DNA of 58,576 nucleotides from Pseudomonas chlororaphis (GCF_000783395.1 NZ_JSFK01000044.1:1-58576); one strand, 5' to 3'. Positions 9,601 through 18,073 are shown, counted from the stretch's first letter. Program-made: numbers and translations. The notes: generated from the sequence alone by a model not told the origin.

Positions 9601-9689
9601 GTAGGAGTGAGCCTGCTCGCGAATGCAGTGGATCAGCCAACCAATGAGTTGAATGACACTCCGCTTTCGCGAGCAGGCTCGCTCCCACA
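9601..9689. repeat. REP inverted repeat (GAGCAGGCTCGCTCCCAC type)
   Basis: GTAGGAGTGAGCCTGCTCGC and TTCGCGAGCAGGCTCGCTCC form the arms of a long hairpin between the convergent SDR and mrp genes. The family recurs at 47234-47298 and 55207-55299. Confidence 0.82.
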
Positions 9690-9715
9690 GTTTTGCCCGG
9701 CGTTTACAGCTAGAT

Positions 9716-10810
9716 TTAATCGTCGCTGATGGTGATATTCGGCATCGCCGGTGTCGCCGCTTCCTGCAACACGATCCGCGCGCCGACGTGGCGTGCCAGT
9801 TCCTGATAGACCATTGCAATCTGGCTGTCCGGCTCGGCGATCACGGTCGGTTTGCCACCATCGGCCTGCTCACGGATCAGCATCGACAGTGGCAGCGACG
9901 CCAGCAGCTCGACGCCGTACTGAGTCGCCAGCTTCTCACCACCGCCCTCACCGAACAGATGCTCGGCATGCCCGCAGTTCGAGCAGATGTGCACGGCCAT
10001 GTTTTCCACCACGCCCAGCACCGGAATGTTGACCTTGCGGAACATTTCCACGCCTTTGCGTGCGTCAAGCAAGGCCAGATCCTGTGGCGTGGTGACAATC
10101 ACTGCGCCGGCCACCGGGACTTTTTGCGCCAAAGTCAGTTGAATGTCACCGGTACCTGGCGGCATGTCGATGACCAGATAATCGAGGTCACCCCACGCGG
10201 TTTGCGTAACCAGTTGCAGCAGCGCGCCGGAGACCATCGGCCCGCGCCAGACCATCGGCGTGTTGTCGTCGGTCAGGAATGCCATCGACATGACTTCGAC
10301 ACCGTGCGCCTTGAGCGGCACGAACCACTTCTGATCCTTGACCTCCGGGCGGGTGCGCTCGGGGATGCCGAACATGATGCCTTGGCTCGGGCCGTAGATA
10401 TCGGCGTCGAGAATCCCGACCTTGGCGCCTTCACGGGCCAGGGCCAGCGCGAGGTTGGCGGCGGTGGTCGATTTACCCACACCGCCCTTGCCGGAGGCCA
10501 CGGCAACCACGTTCTTGACGTTAGCCAGTCCGGGAATCTGCGCCTGCGCCTTGTGCGCGGCGATGACACTGGTCACTTCAACCCTGGCGATCACCACGCC
10601 ATCAAGGTTTTCGATGGCCAGCTGCAGCAGTTGCGCCCAGCCGCTCTTGAACAGACCGGCGGCGTAACCGATTTCCAGCTGCACGTTGACGCGGTCACCG
10701 ACGATCTCGATGTTCTTCACGCATCCGGCGCTGACCGGGTCCTGGTTCAGGTAGGGGTCGGTGTATTGGCTGAGGACGGCTTCCACCGCTGCGCGAGTGA
10801 CGGCGCTCAT
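9716..10810 (-). CDS. apbC: Iron-sulfur cluster carrier Mrp/ApbC
   Basis: A 364-aa P-loop ATPase of the Mrp/NBP35 family. An N-terminal MIP18-like domain (about residues 1-90) precedes the deviant Walker A VASGKGGVGKSTTAANLALA, followed by DADIYGPSQ, the DMPPGTGD box and the CxxC motif CSNCGH that binds the transferred [4Fe-4S] cluster. It acts in the cytoplasm delivering Fe-S clusters. ATG 10810 follows GGAG at 6-7 bases; the longer open frame upstream lacks a ribosome site. It is divergent from metG, an arrangement I recall as conserved in Pseudomonas and Enterobacteria. Confidence 0.95.
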   Translation of the reverse strand: MSAVTRAAVEAVLSQYTDPYLNQDPVSAGCVKNIEIVGDRVNVQLEIGYAAGLFKSGWAQLLQLAIENLDGVVIARVEVTSVIAAHKAQAQIPGLANVKNVVAVASGKGGVGKSTTAANLALALAREGAKVGILDADIYGPSQGIMFGIPERTRPEVKDQKWFVPLKAHGVEVMSMAFLTDDNTPMVWRGPMVSGALLQLVTQTAWGDLDYLVIDMPPGTGDIQLTLAQKVPVAGAVIVTTPQDLALLDARKGVEMFRKVNIPVLGVVENMAVHICSNCGHAEHLFGEGGGEKLATQYGVELLASLPLSMLIREQADGGKPTVIAEPDSQIAMVYQELARHVGARIVLQEAATPAMPNITISDD

Positions 10811-11034
10811 GGGCAACTCCGATAACAAGACTGGGAAAAGATGGCGGGTATCGTACCTGAAAAAGATCACCGCCTTCGGCAGCGCCTGCAGATGAATAGC
10901 GATTCCTGTAAGGGTTGCTGACGGCTGCGATCCTTTCTGTCTGTTCATCCAATGAAACAGGTGCACAGGGTGAAAAATATGCGCCAGCGCTTTATAGTGG
11001 CCGACCTCCGTTTCATCAAGTAGCGAAGCCCCAC

Positions 11035-13086
11035 ATGTCCGAACCACGCAAGATCCTCGTCACCAGCGCCCTGCCCTACGCCAACGGTTCGATTCACCTT
11101 GGCCATATGCTGGAATATATCCAGACCGATATGTGGGTGCGCTTCCAGAAGCATCGCGGCAATCAATGCATCTATGTCTGCGCCGACGACGCCCACGGTT
11201 CGGCGATCATGCTGCGCGCGGAAAAGGAAGGCATCACCCCGGAACAACTGATCGCCAACGTGCAGGCTGAACACAGCGCCGACTTTGCCGAGTTCCTGGT
11301 TGATTTCGACAATTTCCACTCCACTCACGCCGAAGAAAACCGTGAGCTGTCGAGCCAGATCTACATCAAGCTGCGTGACGCCGGGCACATCGCCCAACGC
11401 TCGATCACCCAGTATTTCGACCCGGAAAAGAAAATGTTCCTGGCCGACCGCTTCATCAAGGGCACCTGCCCGAAGTGCGGCACCGAAGACCAATACGGCG
11501 ACAACTGCGAAAAATGCGGTGCGACCTACGCACCGACTGATTTAAAGGATCCGAAGTCGGCCATCTCCGGCGCCACCCCGGTGCTCAAGGATTCCCAGCA
11601 CTTCTTCTTCAAACTGCCAGACTTCCAGCAGATGCTGCAGACCTGGACCCGCAGCGGCACCCTGCAAGACGCCGTCGCCAACAAGATCGCCGAATGGCTC
11701 GACGCCGGCCTGCAGCAGTGGGACATCTCCCGCGATGCGCCGTACTTCGGTTTCGAGATTCCGGGCGAGCCGGGCAAGTATTTCTACGTGTGGCTGGACG
11801 CGCCGATCGGCTACATGGCCAGCTTCAAGAACCTCTGCGACCGCACGCCGGATCTGGATTTCGATGCGTTTTGGGCCAAGGATTCCACCGCCGAGCTGTA
11901 CCACTTCATCGGCAAGGACATCGTCAATTTCCACGCGCTGTTCTGGCCAGCGATGCTCGAAGGCGCAGGCTACCGCAAGCCGACCGGCATCAATGTGCAC
12001 GGCTACCTGACCGTCAACGGCCAGAAGATGTCCAAGTCGCGCGGCACCTTCATCAAGGCCCGTACGTATCTCGATCACCTGTCGCCGGAATACCTGCGCT
12101 ACTACTACGCGGCCAAACTGGGCCGTGGCGTCGATGACCTCGACCTGAACCTCGAAGACTTCGTGCAGAAGGTCAACTCCGACCTGGTCGGCAAAGTGGT
12201 CAACATCGCCAGCCGTTGCGCCGGTTTCATCCAGAAAGGTAACGGCGGCCTGCTGGTCGACACCAATGCCGCGCCAGAGCTGACCGAGGCGTTCATCGCC
12301 GCCGCGCCAAGCATTGCCGACGCCTATGAAGCCCGCGACTTCGCCCGCGCCATGCGCGAAACCATGGCCCTCGCCGACCGCGCCAACGCGTGGATCGCCG
12401 ACAAAGCGCCGTGGTCGCTGAACAAGCAGGAAGGCAAACAGGACGAAGTCCAGGCGATCTGCGCCACCGCCATCAACCTGTTCCGCCAACTGGTGATCTT
12501 CCTCAAGCCGGTGCTGCCGCTGCTGGCCGCCGATGCCGAGGCGTTCCTCAACGTCGCCCCGCTGACCTGGAACGACCACACCACGCTGCTGGCCAACCAC
12601 CAGTTGAACGAATTCAAGCCGTTGATGACCCGCATCGACCCGGTAAAAGTGCAAGCCATGAGCGACGCCTCGAAAGAAGACCTCACCGCCAGCCAGACCG
12701 ACACCGGTGCCGCTGCTCCGGCCGGCAATGGCGAACTGGCCAAGGATCCGCTGTCGCCGGAAATCGACTTCGACGCCTTTGCCGCAATCGACCTGCGCGT
12801 CGCGCTGATCGTCAAGGCCGAACATGTCGAAGGTGCTGACAAGCTGCTGCGCCTGACACTCGATATCGGTGACGAGCAGCGCAACGTGTTCTCCGGGATC
12901 AAGAGCGCTTATCCGGATCCGTCCAAACTCGACGGTCGCCTGACCATGATGATCGCCAACCTCAAGCCACGGAAAATGAAGTTCGGTATCTCTGAAGGCA
13001 TGGTGATGGCGGCTGGCCCTGGCGGTGAAGAGATTTACCTGCTGAGCCCGGACAGCGGCGCCAAGCCAGGTCAGCGCATCAAGTAA
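11035..13086 (+). CDS. metG: Methionyl-tRNA synthetase
   Basis: A 683-aa class I synthetase. Residues 15-24 (YANGSIHLGH) carry the HIGH motif. A zinc-binding knuckle with CPKCG and CEKCG lies near residue 145. KMSKSRG follows near 330, an anticodon-binding helical domain after it, and a C-terminal EMAP/Arc1-like tRNA-binding domain (IDLRVALIVKAEHVEGADKL to the end). This is the long dimeric form. I place the start at the ATG at 11035, where the conserved SEPRKILVTSALPYANG begins; the upstream extension is not family-like. It charges initiator and elongator tRNA-Met. Confidence 0.98.
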   Translation: MSEPRKILVTSALPYANGSIHLGHMLEYIQTDMWVRFQKHRGNQCIYVCADDAHGSAIMLRAEKEGITPEQLIANVQAEHSADFAEFLVDFDNFHSTHAEENRELSSQIYIKLRDAGHIAQRSITQYFDPEKKMFLADRFIKGTCPKCGTEDQYGDNCEKCGATYAPTDLKDPKSAISGATPVLKDSQHFFFKLPDFQQMLQTWTRSGTLQDAVANKIAEWLDAGLQQWDISRDAPYFGFEIPGEPGKYFYVWLDAPIGYMASFKNLCDRTPDLDFDAFWAKDSTAELYHFIGKDIVNFHALFWPAMLEGAGYRKPTGINVHGYLTVNGQKMSKSRGTFIKARTYLDHLSPEYLRYYYAAKLGRGVDDLDLNLEDFVQKVNSDLVGKVVNIASRCAGFIQKGNGGLLVDTNAAPELTEAFIAAAPSIADAYEARDFARAMRETMALADRANAWIADKAPWSLNKQEGKQDEVQAICATAINLFRQLVIFLKPVLPLLAADAEAFLNVAPLTWNDHTTLLANHQLNEFKPLMTRIDPVKVQAMSDASKEDLTASQTDTGAAAPAGNGELAKDPLSPEIDFDAFAAIDLRVALIVKAEHVEGADKLLRLTLDIGDEQRNVFSGIKSAYPDPSKLDGRLTMMIANLKPRKMKFGISEGMVMAAGPGGEEIYLLSPDSGAKPGQRIK

Positions 13087-13103
13087 CACTCGGCGGCAAA
13101 TCG

Positions 13104-13140
13104 ATCCCACAGGCGTGCCACGCATGCCTGTGGGATTTTT
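13104..13140 (+). terminator. metG terminator
   Basis: ATCCCACAGGC / GCCTGTGGGAT hairpin followed by TTTTT, 18 bases after the metG stop. Confidence 0.85.
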
Positions 13141-13199
13141 CATATCTGGCTGGATAATGCCTAACCTTAAGAGACACACGCCGTTTCGCTGGCAGAACC

Positions 13200-13769
13200 A
13201 TGACCGAACTCGTGCTTACGCTTATCAGTGCTGCGCTGCTCAACAACTTCGTGTTGCACTGGCCGCTGGGCGTCGATCCGCTGTTGGCAGGCAGTCGTCG
13301 TCAGGTGCATGCGTTGGGGCTGGCGACGTTGTGCCTGATGTTGGTCGTCGGTGTAGTCGGTTACGTGATCTGGCATTGGCTACTGGTGCCACTTCATCTT
13401 GAAGCCCTGCGCCTGTTCGTGTTTCTGCCATTGAGTGTATTGCTGATCGCGCCGCTGCTGAAACTGTTGACGCGCTGGCTGCCTGATCTGCCCTTCGCCG
13501 GTTTATGGCCATTGTTGCTGGGCAATGCCGGTGTGCTCGGGCTGACGCTTATCAACGCGCAAAACGATCAAGGTCTGCTGCAGGCGACAGCGCTGAGTCT
13601 CGGTGCCGGGCTGGGTTTCTGGTTAGTACTGAGCCTGTTCCAGGATTTGCGTGAACGTACGGCCGACAACGATATTCCCCTGCCCTTTCGCGGCTTGCCG
13701 ATCGATCTGATCAGCGCCGGATTGATCGCAGTGATTTTTCTCGGATTCAGTGGACTGATCAAAACATGA
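13200..13769 (+). CDS. rnfA: RnfA-like subunit, divergent (lacks Fe-S cysteines)
   Basis: A 189-aa protein with six predicted membrane helices that aligns end to end with RnfA/RsxA (LLNNFVLHWPLG, PLPFRGLPIDLISAGL, FLGFSGLIK). In canonical RnfA, NNFVL is followed by LGLCPF and a later helix carries TNCAVLG; the two Cys are ligands of the membrane [2Fe-2S] cluster. Here residue 26 is Asp (LGVDPL) and residue 110 is Ala (GNAGVLG), so both ligands are gone. It is the first gene of an overlapping operon and overlaps rnfB by 4 bases. The fold is conserved but the electron-transfer role of this subunit is doubtful. Confidence 0.85.
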   Translation: MTELVLTLISAALLNNFVLHWPLGVDPLLAGSRRQVHALGLATLCLMLVVGVVGYVIWHWLLVPLHLEALRLFVFLPLSVLLIAPLLKLLTRWLPDLPFAGLWPLLLGNAGVLGLTLINAQNDQGLLQATALSLGAGLGFWLVLSLFQDLRERTADNDIPLPFRGLPIDLISAGLIAVIFLGFSGLIKT

Positions 13770-14974
13770 GTCTGATTCAACGCATCGATGCCCTTCTGCC
13801 GCAGACCCAATGCGGCAAGTGCGGCCATCCCGGATGCAAGCCATATGCACAAGGCATCGCCGAGGGCGAGCCGATCAACAAGTGCCCGCCGGGCGGTGCC
13901 GAAACCATTGCCGCGCTGGCTGAACTGTTGAAAGTGCCTGTGCTGGAACTGGACATCAGTCGCGGTTCGGCGCCGCCGCAAGTGGCGTTCATCCGTGAGG
14001 CCGAATGCATTGGTTGCACCAAGTGCATCCAGGCGTGCCCGATCGACGCGATTGTCGGCGCGGCGAAACTGATGCACACAGTGATCATTGACGAGTGCAC
14101 CGGTTGCGACCTGTGTGTTGCGCCATGCCCGGTCGACTGCATCGAAATGCATCCATTGCCCCCGAGCACGTTGCCGGTGGTGGGCGGTCTGGCCTTCAGT
14201 CTTGAAGAACAGCGCGCACGCGCGGCCAAACGCGATCACGCGCGTCAACGTTTCGAGCGCCGAAACGAGCGCTTGCAACGCGAAGAGCAACAGAAGCAGG
14301 CGGAGCGTGAAGCGCGGGCGAAACGGGCGGCGCAACCTGAAGTGAGCGCCACCGATCCGGTGCAGGCAGCGCTGGAGCGGGTGCGCGCACAGAAAGCGGC
14401 GACCGCGGATGCGGCGCTGAAGAAAGCCAAGATCGATGTGGCCATGAGCCGTGCACAATTGCACAAATCGCTGAAGGCTTTCGGCCATCCGCCGACGTTC
14501 GAGCAGCAGGCACAATTGATCGTGTTGCAGCAGCAATTCGAAGCAGCCGAACAGGCTCTGTTGGCGGTTGAAAGCAGCGCTGCGCCAGCACCCACAGTGC
14601 CTGCCCCTGCCAAAGACGCCGATTTGAAACGGGCGAAGATCCAGTTGGCCATGCGCCGCGCCGAGCTGAAAAAAGCACAAACCGCCGAAGCGCCGCCCGA
14701 GCAGATCGTCGCGCTGGAAAAAGCCCTACGCGATGCCGAGCAGGCCCTGCACGCCGCCGAAGCCACCAGCGAGCAGCCGTTACCTGATCTGGTGCGCGTC
14801 GAAAAGCGCCCGATCGACAGCCAGCTTCGCCAGTTGAAAACCGAACTGGCCTACGCCCGCGCTGATCTCAACAAACTCGAGCGTCGCGCCGACACGCCCT
14901 GTGAAACCCTCGACAAGGCCCGCGCCCGCCTGCAAGACGCCGAGCGCCAGGTGCAAGATCATGTCGCCCCTTGA
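13766..14974 (+). CDS. rnfB: RnfB-like ferredoxin without TM anchor, with long coiled-coil tail
   Basis: A 402-aa protein, about twice the usual RnfB length. It starts directly with the RnfB cluster domain (C16, C19, C24, C40 in CGKCGHPGC...KCPPGG) and lacks the N-terminal membrane helix of typical RnfB. Two ferredoxin motifs follow (CIGCTKCIQACP and CTGCDLCVAPCP). From about residue 150 it is an Ala/Lys/Glu/Arg-rich helical tail with recurring units such as DPVQAALERVRAQKAA and RAKIQLAMRRAELKKA, which resemble the C-terminal repeats of RnfC/RsxC. The ATG overlaps the rnfA stop. It probably carries electrons within the complex, but how it attaches to the membrane is unclear. Confidence 0.85.
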   Translation: MSLIQRIDALLPQTQCGKCGHPGCKPYAQGIAEGEPINKCPPGGAETIAALAELLKVPVLELDISRGSAPPQVAFIREAECIGCTKCIQACPIDAIVGAAKLMHTVIIDECTGCDLCVAPCPVDCIEMHPLPPSTLPVVGGLAFSLEEQRARAAKRDHARQRFERRNERLQREEQQKQAEREARAKRAAQPEVSATDPVQAALERVRAQKAATADAALKKAKIDVAMSRAQLHKSLKAFGHPPTFEQQAQLIVLQQQFEAAEQALLAVESSAAPAPTVPAPAKDADLKRAKIQLAMRRAELKKAQTAEAPPEQIVALEKALRDAEQALHAAEATSEQPLPDLVRVEKRPIDSQLRQLKTELAYARADLNKLERRADTPCETLDKARARLQDAERQVQDHVAP

Positions 14975-15944
14975 GGCACCGGACGATCGCCTGCCACAGG
15001 CGATGAAACTGGTGCTGCTGGCCACGTTGCCGGGGCTGCTGGCGCTGTTCTGGTTTTACGGTTGGGGCGTGCTGATCAATCTGCTGTCGGCTATCGTCAC
15101 CGCGCTAATGGTCGAGGCAGCTGTCCTCCGACTGCGTCGACAGCCATTGCAGCCAACGTTGAGCGACGGCAGTGCCCTGGTCAGCGCGACATTGCTGGCC
15201 GCCGCTCTGCCACCTTATTGCCCGTGGTGGCTGACGGTAACGGCCATTGCTTCGGGTTTGTTGTTTGGCAAGCACGTGTACGGCGGCGTTGGTAGAAATC
15301 CGTTCAATCCGGCGATGCTCGGGTTTGCCTTGGTCGTGGTGATGTTCCCGCAACCGATGACCCATTGGCCGGCCCATGGCCTGGATCTGACGGCGAGCCT
15401 TCAACAGGTATTCGGCGTGGGTCAGACTGCGGATGCCTGGGCGCAGGCCACTGTGCTGGACAGTCTGCGCATCAACAGAAGTCTGACCATGGACGAGTTG
15501 TTCGCCAGCAATCCGGCCTTCGGTCGCTTTGGTGGGCAGGGTGTCGAATGGGTGAATCTGGCGTTTCTTGCTGGCGGGTTGTTTTTGCTGCAACGCCGGA
15601 TCTTTGGCTGGCACGCACCGCTGGGGATGCTTGCCAGCCTGTTTGCCATCAGCCTGCTGTGCTGGAATGGCTCAGGCTCGGACTCGCAGGGTTCACCGCT
15701 GTTTCATCTGCTAAGCGGTGCGACCATGCTGGGCGCGTTTTTCATCATTACCGAACCGGTTTCCGGCGCTAAAAGCGCACTTGCCCGCCTGCTGTTCGGC
15801 GCAGGTGTCGGGCTGCTGACCTATTTGATTCGCACGTGGGGTGGATACCCGGATGGCGTGGCGTTTGCGGTGCTGCTGATGAATCTTTGTGTGCCGGCTC
15901 TGGAGCGATTTGCCGCCGGCCGTCAGGTTGAGGTGAGGCCATGA
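14961..15944 (+). CDS. rnfD: RnfD subunit (flavin-bearing membrane protein)
   Basis: A 327-aa polytopic protein with clear RnfD landmarks: GRNPFNPAMLGFALVVVMFP, LLSGATMLGAFFI and GGYPDGVAFAVLLMN. Thr164 in AQATVLDSLR lines up with the Thr that carries covalent FMN in RnfD/RsxD, so the flavin site seems intact. It starts 14 bases inside rnfB in another frame, so no gene can fit between them; an rnfC gene, which normally sits here, is absent. It belongs to the inner-membrane electron-transfer complex. Confidence 0.88.
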   Translation: MSPLEAPDDRLPQAMKLVLLATLPGLLALFWFYGWGVLINLLSAIVTALMVEAAVLRLRRQPLQPTLSDGSALVSATLLAAALPPYCPWWLTVTAIASGLLFGKHVYGGVGRNPFNPAMLGFALVVVMFPQPMTHWPAHGLDLTASLQQVFGVGQTADAWAQATVLDSLRINRSLTMDELFASNPAFGRFGGQGVEWVNLAFLAGGLFLLQRRIFGWHAPLGMLASLFAISLLCWNGSGSDSQGSPLFHLLSGATMLGAFFIITEPVSGAKSALARLLFGAGVGLLTYLIRTWGGYPDGVAFAVLLMNLCVPALERFAAGRQVEVRP

Positions 15945-16546
15945 ATCGTACGGCCAGCGTGCTTGTTGTGCTGCTGTTGGCGGTCATCGGCATCGGCGTG
16001 ACGTACTTCGTACAGCGTATTAACGCACCGCAAATTGTCGCGCAGCAGCGCTTGATCGAAAGCCGCAAACTGCTTGATCTGCTGCCACTCGAAACCTACG
16101 ACAACCAACCGCTGGAACAGCCTCTGGCTTTGCCAGACAGCACCTTGAGCCACAGCAACTTGTCGGGCGGCTATCGCGCGACCCGAGGCGGCCAGACCGT
16201 AGCGATATTGCTGCGCAGTCAGACCCAGGGTTATGCGGGGGCCATCGAACTGCTGATCGCCATCGATGCCACCGGCAAATTACTGGCTGTGAAAACCCTC
16301 AAACAGAGCGAAACCCCGGCCCTCGGCGGGCATCTGGGTGACTGGCCGAATGCCTGGCTGCAAACGTTTACCGGCAAATCGGCCAATGGGCCAACCGATG
16401 CAGGCTGGGCGCTGAAAAAGGATCAGGGACAATTTGATCAAATAGCCGGTGCAACCATCACCTCGCGCGCGGCGATCAGCGCGATTCATGATGCCTTGCG
16501 CTACTTCGATGAACATCGGGCGGCATTGCTGGGGAGCGGAACATGA
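15941..16546 (+). CDS. rnfG: RnfG subunit (FMN-binding periplasmic domain)
   Basis: A 201-aa protein with one N-terminal membrane helix (ASVLVVLLLAVIGIGVTYFV) and a periplasmic FMN-binding domain. The flavinylation motif is kept as FDQIAGATITSRA, in which the Thr of GAT carries FMN. ALGGHLGDWPNAWL also matches the family. It overlaps rnfD and rnfE by 4 bases each (ATGA). With RnfD it forms the flavin relay of the complex, which remains intact here unlike the Fe-S ligands of RnfA and RnfE. An ApbE-type flavin transferase would be needed and is not in the window. Confidence 0.9.
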   Translation: MNRTASVLVVLLLAVIGIGVTYFVQRINAPQIVAQQRLIESRKLLDLLPLETYDNQPLEQPLALPDSTLSHSNLSGGYRATRGGQTVAILLRSQTQGYAGAIELLIAIDATGKLLAVKTLKQSETPALGGHLGDWPNAWLQTFTGKSANGPTDAGWALKKDQGQFDQIAGATITSRAAISAIHDALRYFDEHRAALLGSGT

Positions 16547-17124
16547 ACCGGTCGGCAGCCCTCTCGAACACTTTGATGCTGACATTGCTGCTTGGCACCA
16601 GTGACTCCTTGGCCGGGGCACTGGTGGCATTATTGATGTTCGCCAGTGTCGTCGGTCTGTATGGCCTGTGCATGCCGGTTTTACGGTCTCGCCTCACTGG
16701 CACCAGCGCATTGCTGGCCAGCCTGCTGCTCGCCGCGACCTTCAGCAGTTGTGCAAACCTGTTGGCGCAACGCTGGTTTCTGCCCTGGCAGCAAACATTC
16801 GGCCTCTATGTCGGCCTGATCGCCTTGCAATGCGTGGTACTGGAACACAATGGCTTCTGGCGCCAATCGCGGGTTGAGCACTTGAAACGCTGCAGCATGT
16901 TCGGCGGATTGATGTTGCTGCTCGCCGGTCTGCGTGAACTCAGTGGTTACGGCAGTCTCGGTCGGGGGCTGTCCGAATACTGGCCAGGTTTTGTTGTATT
17001 TAGCCAAGGGCTGCACCTGATCACTTTGATCCCCGGTGCTTTTATTTTGTTGGCGCTGCTGCTGGCGGCGCGTCGGGCATTGACTCGCCCGCACTCGATA
17101 TCCAAGGAAACGCATCGTCCATGA
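16543..17124 (+). CDS. rnfE: RnfE-like subunit, shortened and divergent
   Basis: A 193-aa membrane protein with six hydrophobic segments, shorter than typical RnfE (about 230 aa). The family core is recognisable (GGLMLLLAGLRELSGYGSLG; LITLIPGAFILLALLLAARR). The first conserved Cys region (LGLCP in canonical RnfE) reads LLGTSDSL with Ser20, while the second is kept as LIALQCVVLEHNGF with Cys97. So at most one of the four RnfA/RnfE cluster ligands survives. ATGA overlap with rnfG upstream and with nth downstream. Confidence 0.8.
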   Translation: MNRSAALSNTLMLTLLLGTSDSLAGALVALLMFASVVGLYGLCMPVLRSRLTGTSALLASLLLAATFSSCANLLAQRWFLPWQQTFGLYVGLIALQCVVLEHNGFWRQSRVEHLKRCSMFGGLMLLLAGLRELSGYGSLGRGLSEYWPGFVVFSQGLHLITLIPGAFILLALLLAARRALTRPHSISKETHRP

Positions 17125-17759
17125 ATGCTGCAAAACGTCTGGAGATTTTCCGCCGCCTGCACGAAGACAATCCGGAGCCGAAGACTGAGCTGGCCTACTC
17201 CTCACCGTTCGAACTGCTGATCGCCGTGATTCTGTCGGCACAGTCGACTGACGTCGGCGTCAACAAGGCCACGGCAAAGCTGTTTCCGGTCGCCAATACG
17301 CCGGCTGCCATCCACGCTTTGGGGGTCGAAGGTCTATCCGAATACATCAAGACGATCGGCCTCTACAACAGCAAGGCCAAGAACGTCATTGAAACCTGCC
17401 GTTTGCTGGTCGAGCGCCATGGCAGCGAGGTCCCGCAAACCCGTGAGGAGCTCGAAGCCTTGCCGGGTGTAGGCCGCAAGACCGCCAACGTCGTACTCAA
17501 CACGGCTTTCCGCCAACTGACCATGGCCGTCGACACCCACATCTTCCGGGTCAGCAATCGCACCGGCATTGCACCGGGCAAAAATGTGGTTGAAGTGGAA
17601 AAGAAGCTGATGAAGTTCGTACCCAAAGAATTCCTGCTCGACTCTCACCACTGGCTGATTCTTCACGGCCGTTACGTGTGTCTGGCCCGCAAGCCACGCT
17701 GCGGCAGTTGCCGCATCGAGGATTTGTGCGAGTACAAAGAAAAAACTTCGGACGATTGA
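17121..17759 (+). CDS. nth: Endonuclease III
   Basis: A 212-aa DNA glycosylase/AP lyase of standard length. It has the helix-hairpin-helix LPGVGRKTANVVLN containing the catalytic Lys, the catalytic Asp in VDTHIFRVSNR, and a C-terminal [4Fe-4S] loop with C-x6-C-x2-C-x5-C spacing (CLARKPRCGSCRIEDLC). It removes oxidised pyrimidines. It overlaps rnfE by 4 bases, so it is translated from the rnf transcript; the rnf-nth link is conserved in gammaproteobacteria. Confidence 0.97.
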   Translation: MNAAKRLEIFRRLHEDNPEPKTELAYSSPFELLIAVILSAQSTDVGVNKATAKLFPVANTPAAIHALGVEGLSEYIKTIGLYNSKAKNVIETCRLLVERHGSEVPQTREELEALPGVGRKTANVVLNTAFRQLTMAVDTHIFRVSNRTGIAPGKNVVEVEKKLMKFVPKEFLLDSHHWLILHGRYVCLARKPRCGSCRIEDLCEYKEKTSDD

Positions 17760-17801
17760 TCGGCTATTGGAATAATTGATAAGTCGATTGAAAAAATCTT
17801 T

Positions 17802-17830
17802 TTTACCCGCCGCAGGAATGTCGCTATAAG
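17802..17830 (+). promoter_or_regulatory. Probable sigma-70 promoter of the 58-aa gene
   Basis: TTTACC (17802-17807), a 17-base spacer and TATAAG (17825-17830), leaving a leader of about 30 bases with a GGGAG ribosome site before the ATG at 17866. Confidence 0.5.
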
Positions 17831-17865
17831 GAGCGCCAAAGGCATTCTTAGCCGGGAGTTAGCTT

Positions 17866-18042
17866 ATGAGTAGCGACAAAGAGCCACTGGATGTAGATGA
17901 CGATATCGCTGCAGAAACTGATGATGCCGAACCTGTGGTCGAAGTCGCCAAGACCAATCTCAGCAAGCGCCGTACGATCGATAACCTGCTTGAGGAGCGC
18001 CGACTGCAAAAGCAATTGGCCGATTACGATTTTGATGACTGA
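17866..18042 (+). CDS. PA3496-family small acidic protein (58 aa)
   Basis: A 58-aa open frame starting MSSDKEPLDVDDDIAAETDD and ending LLEERRLQKQLADYDFDD. The N-terminal half is strongly acidic; the C-terminal half has a basic SKRRTIDNLLEERRLQKQL helix. It resembles the PA3496 family, annotated as a putative envelope-integrity protein and found beside nth in Pseudomonas. Support for a real gene: GGGAG ribosome site, a plausible promoter and a following terminator. It has no signal peptide or TM, so it is probably cytoplasmic; mechanism unknown. Confidence 0.82.
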   Translation: MSSDKEPLDVDDDIAAETDDAEPVVEVAKTNLSKRRTIDNLLEERRLQKQLADYDFDD

Positions 18043-18048
18043 TACTTG

Positions 18049-18073
18049 AAAGCCTCCCGAACCGGAGGCTTTT
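18049..18073 (+). terminator. Terminator of the 58-aa gene
   Basis: AAGCCTCC / GGAGGCTT stem followed by TTT, 7 bases after the stop. Confidence 0.8.

Noticed and set aside
10864..10940. Degenerate REP between mrp and metG
   Set aside because: GATCACCGCCTTCGGCAGCG and CTGACGGCTGCGATCC recall the REP family, but the match is too decayed to call a feature with coordinates.
11542..13179. 545-aa open frame opposite metG
   Set aside because: Shadow of metG; no ribosome site or family resemblance.
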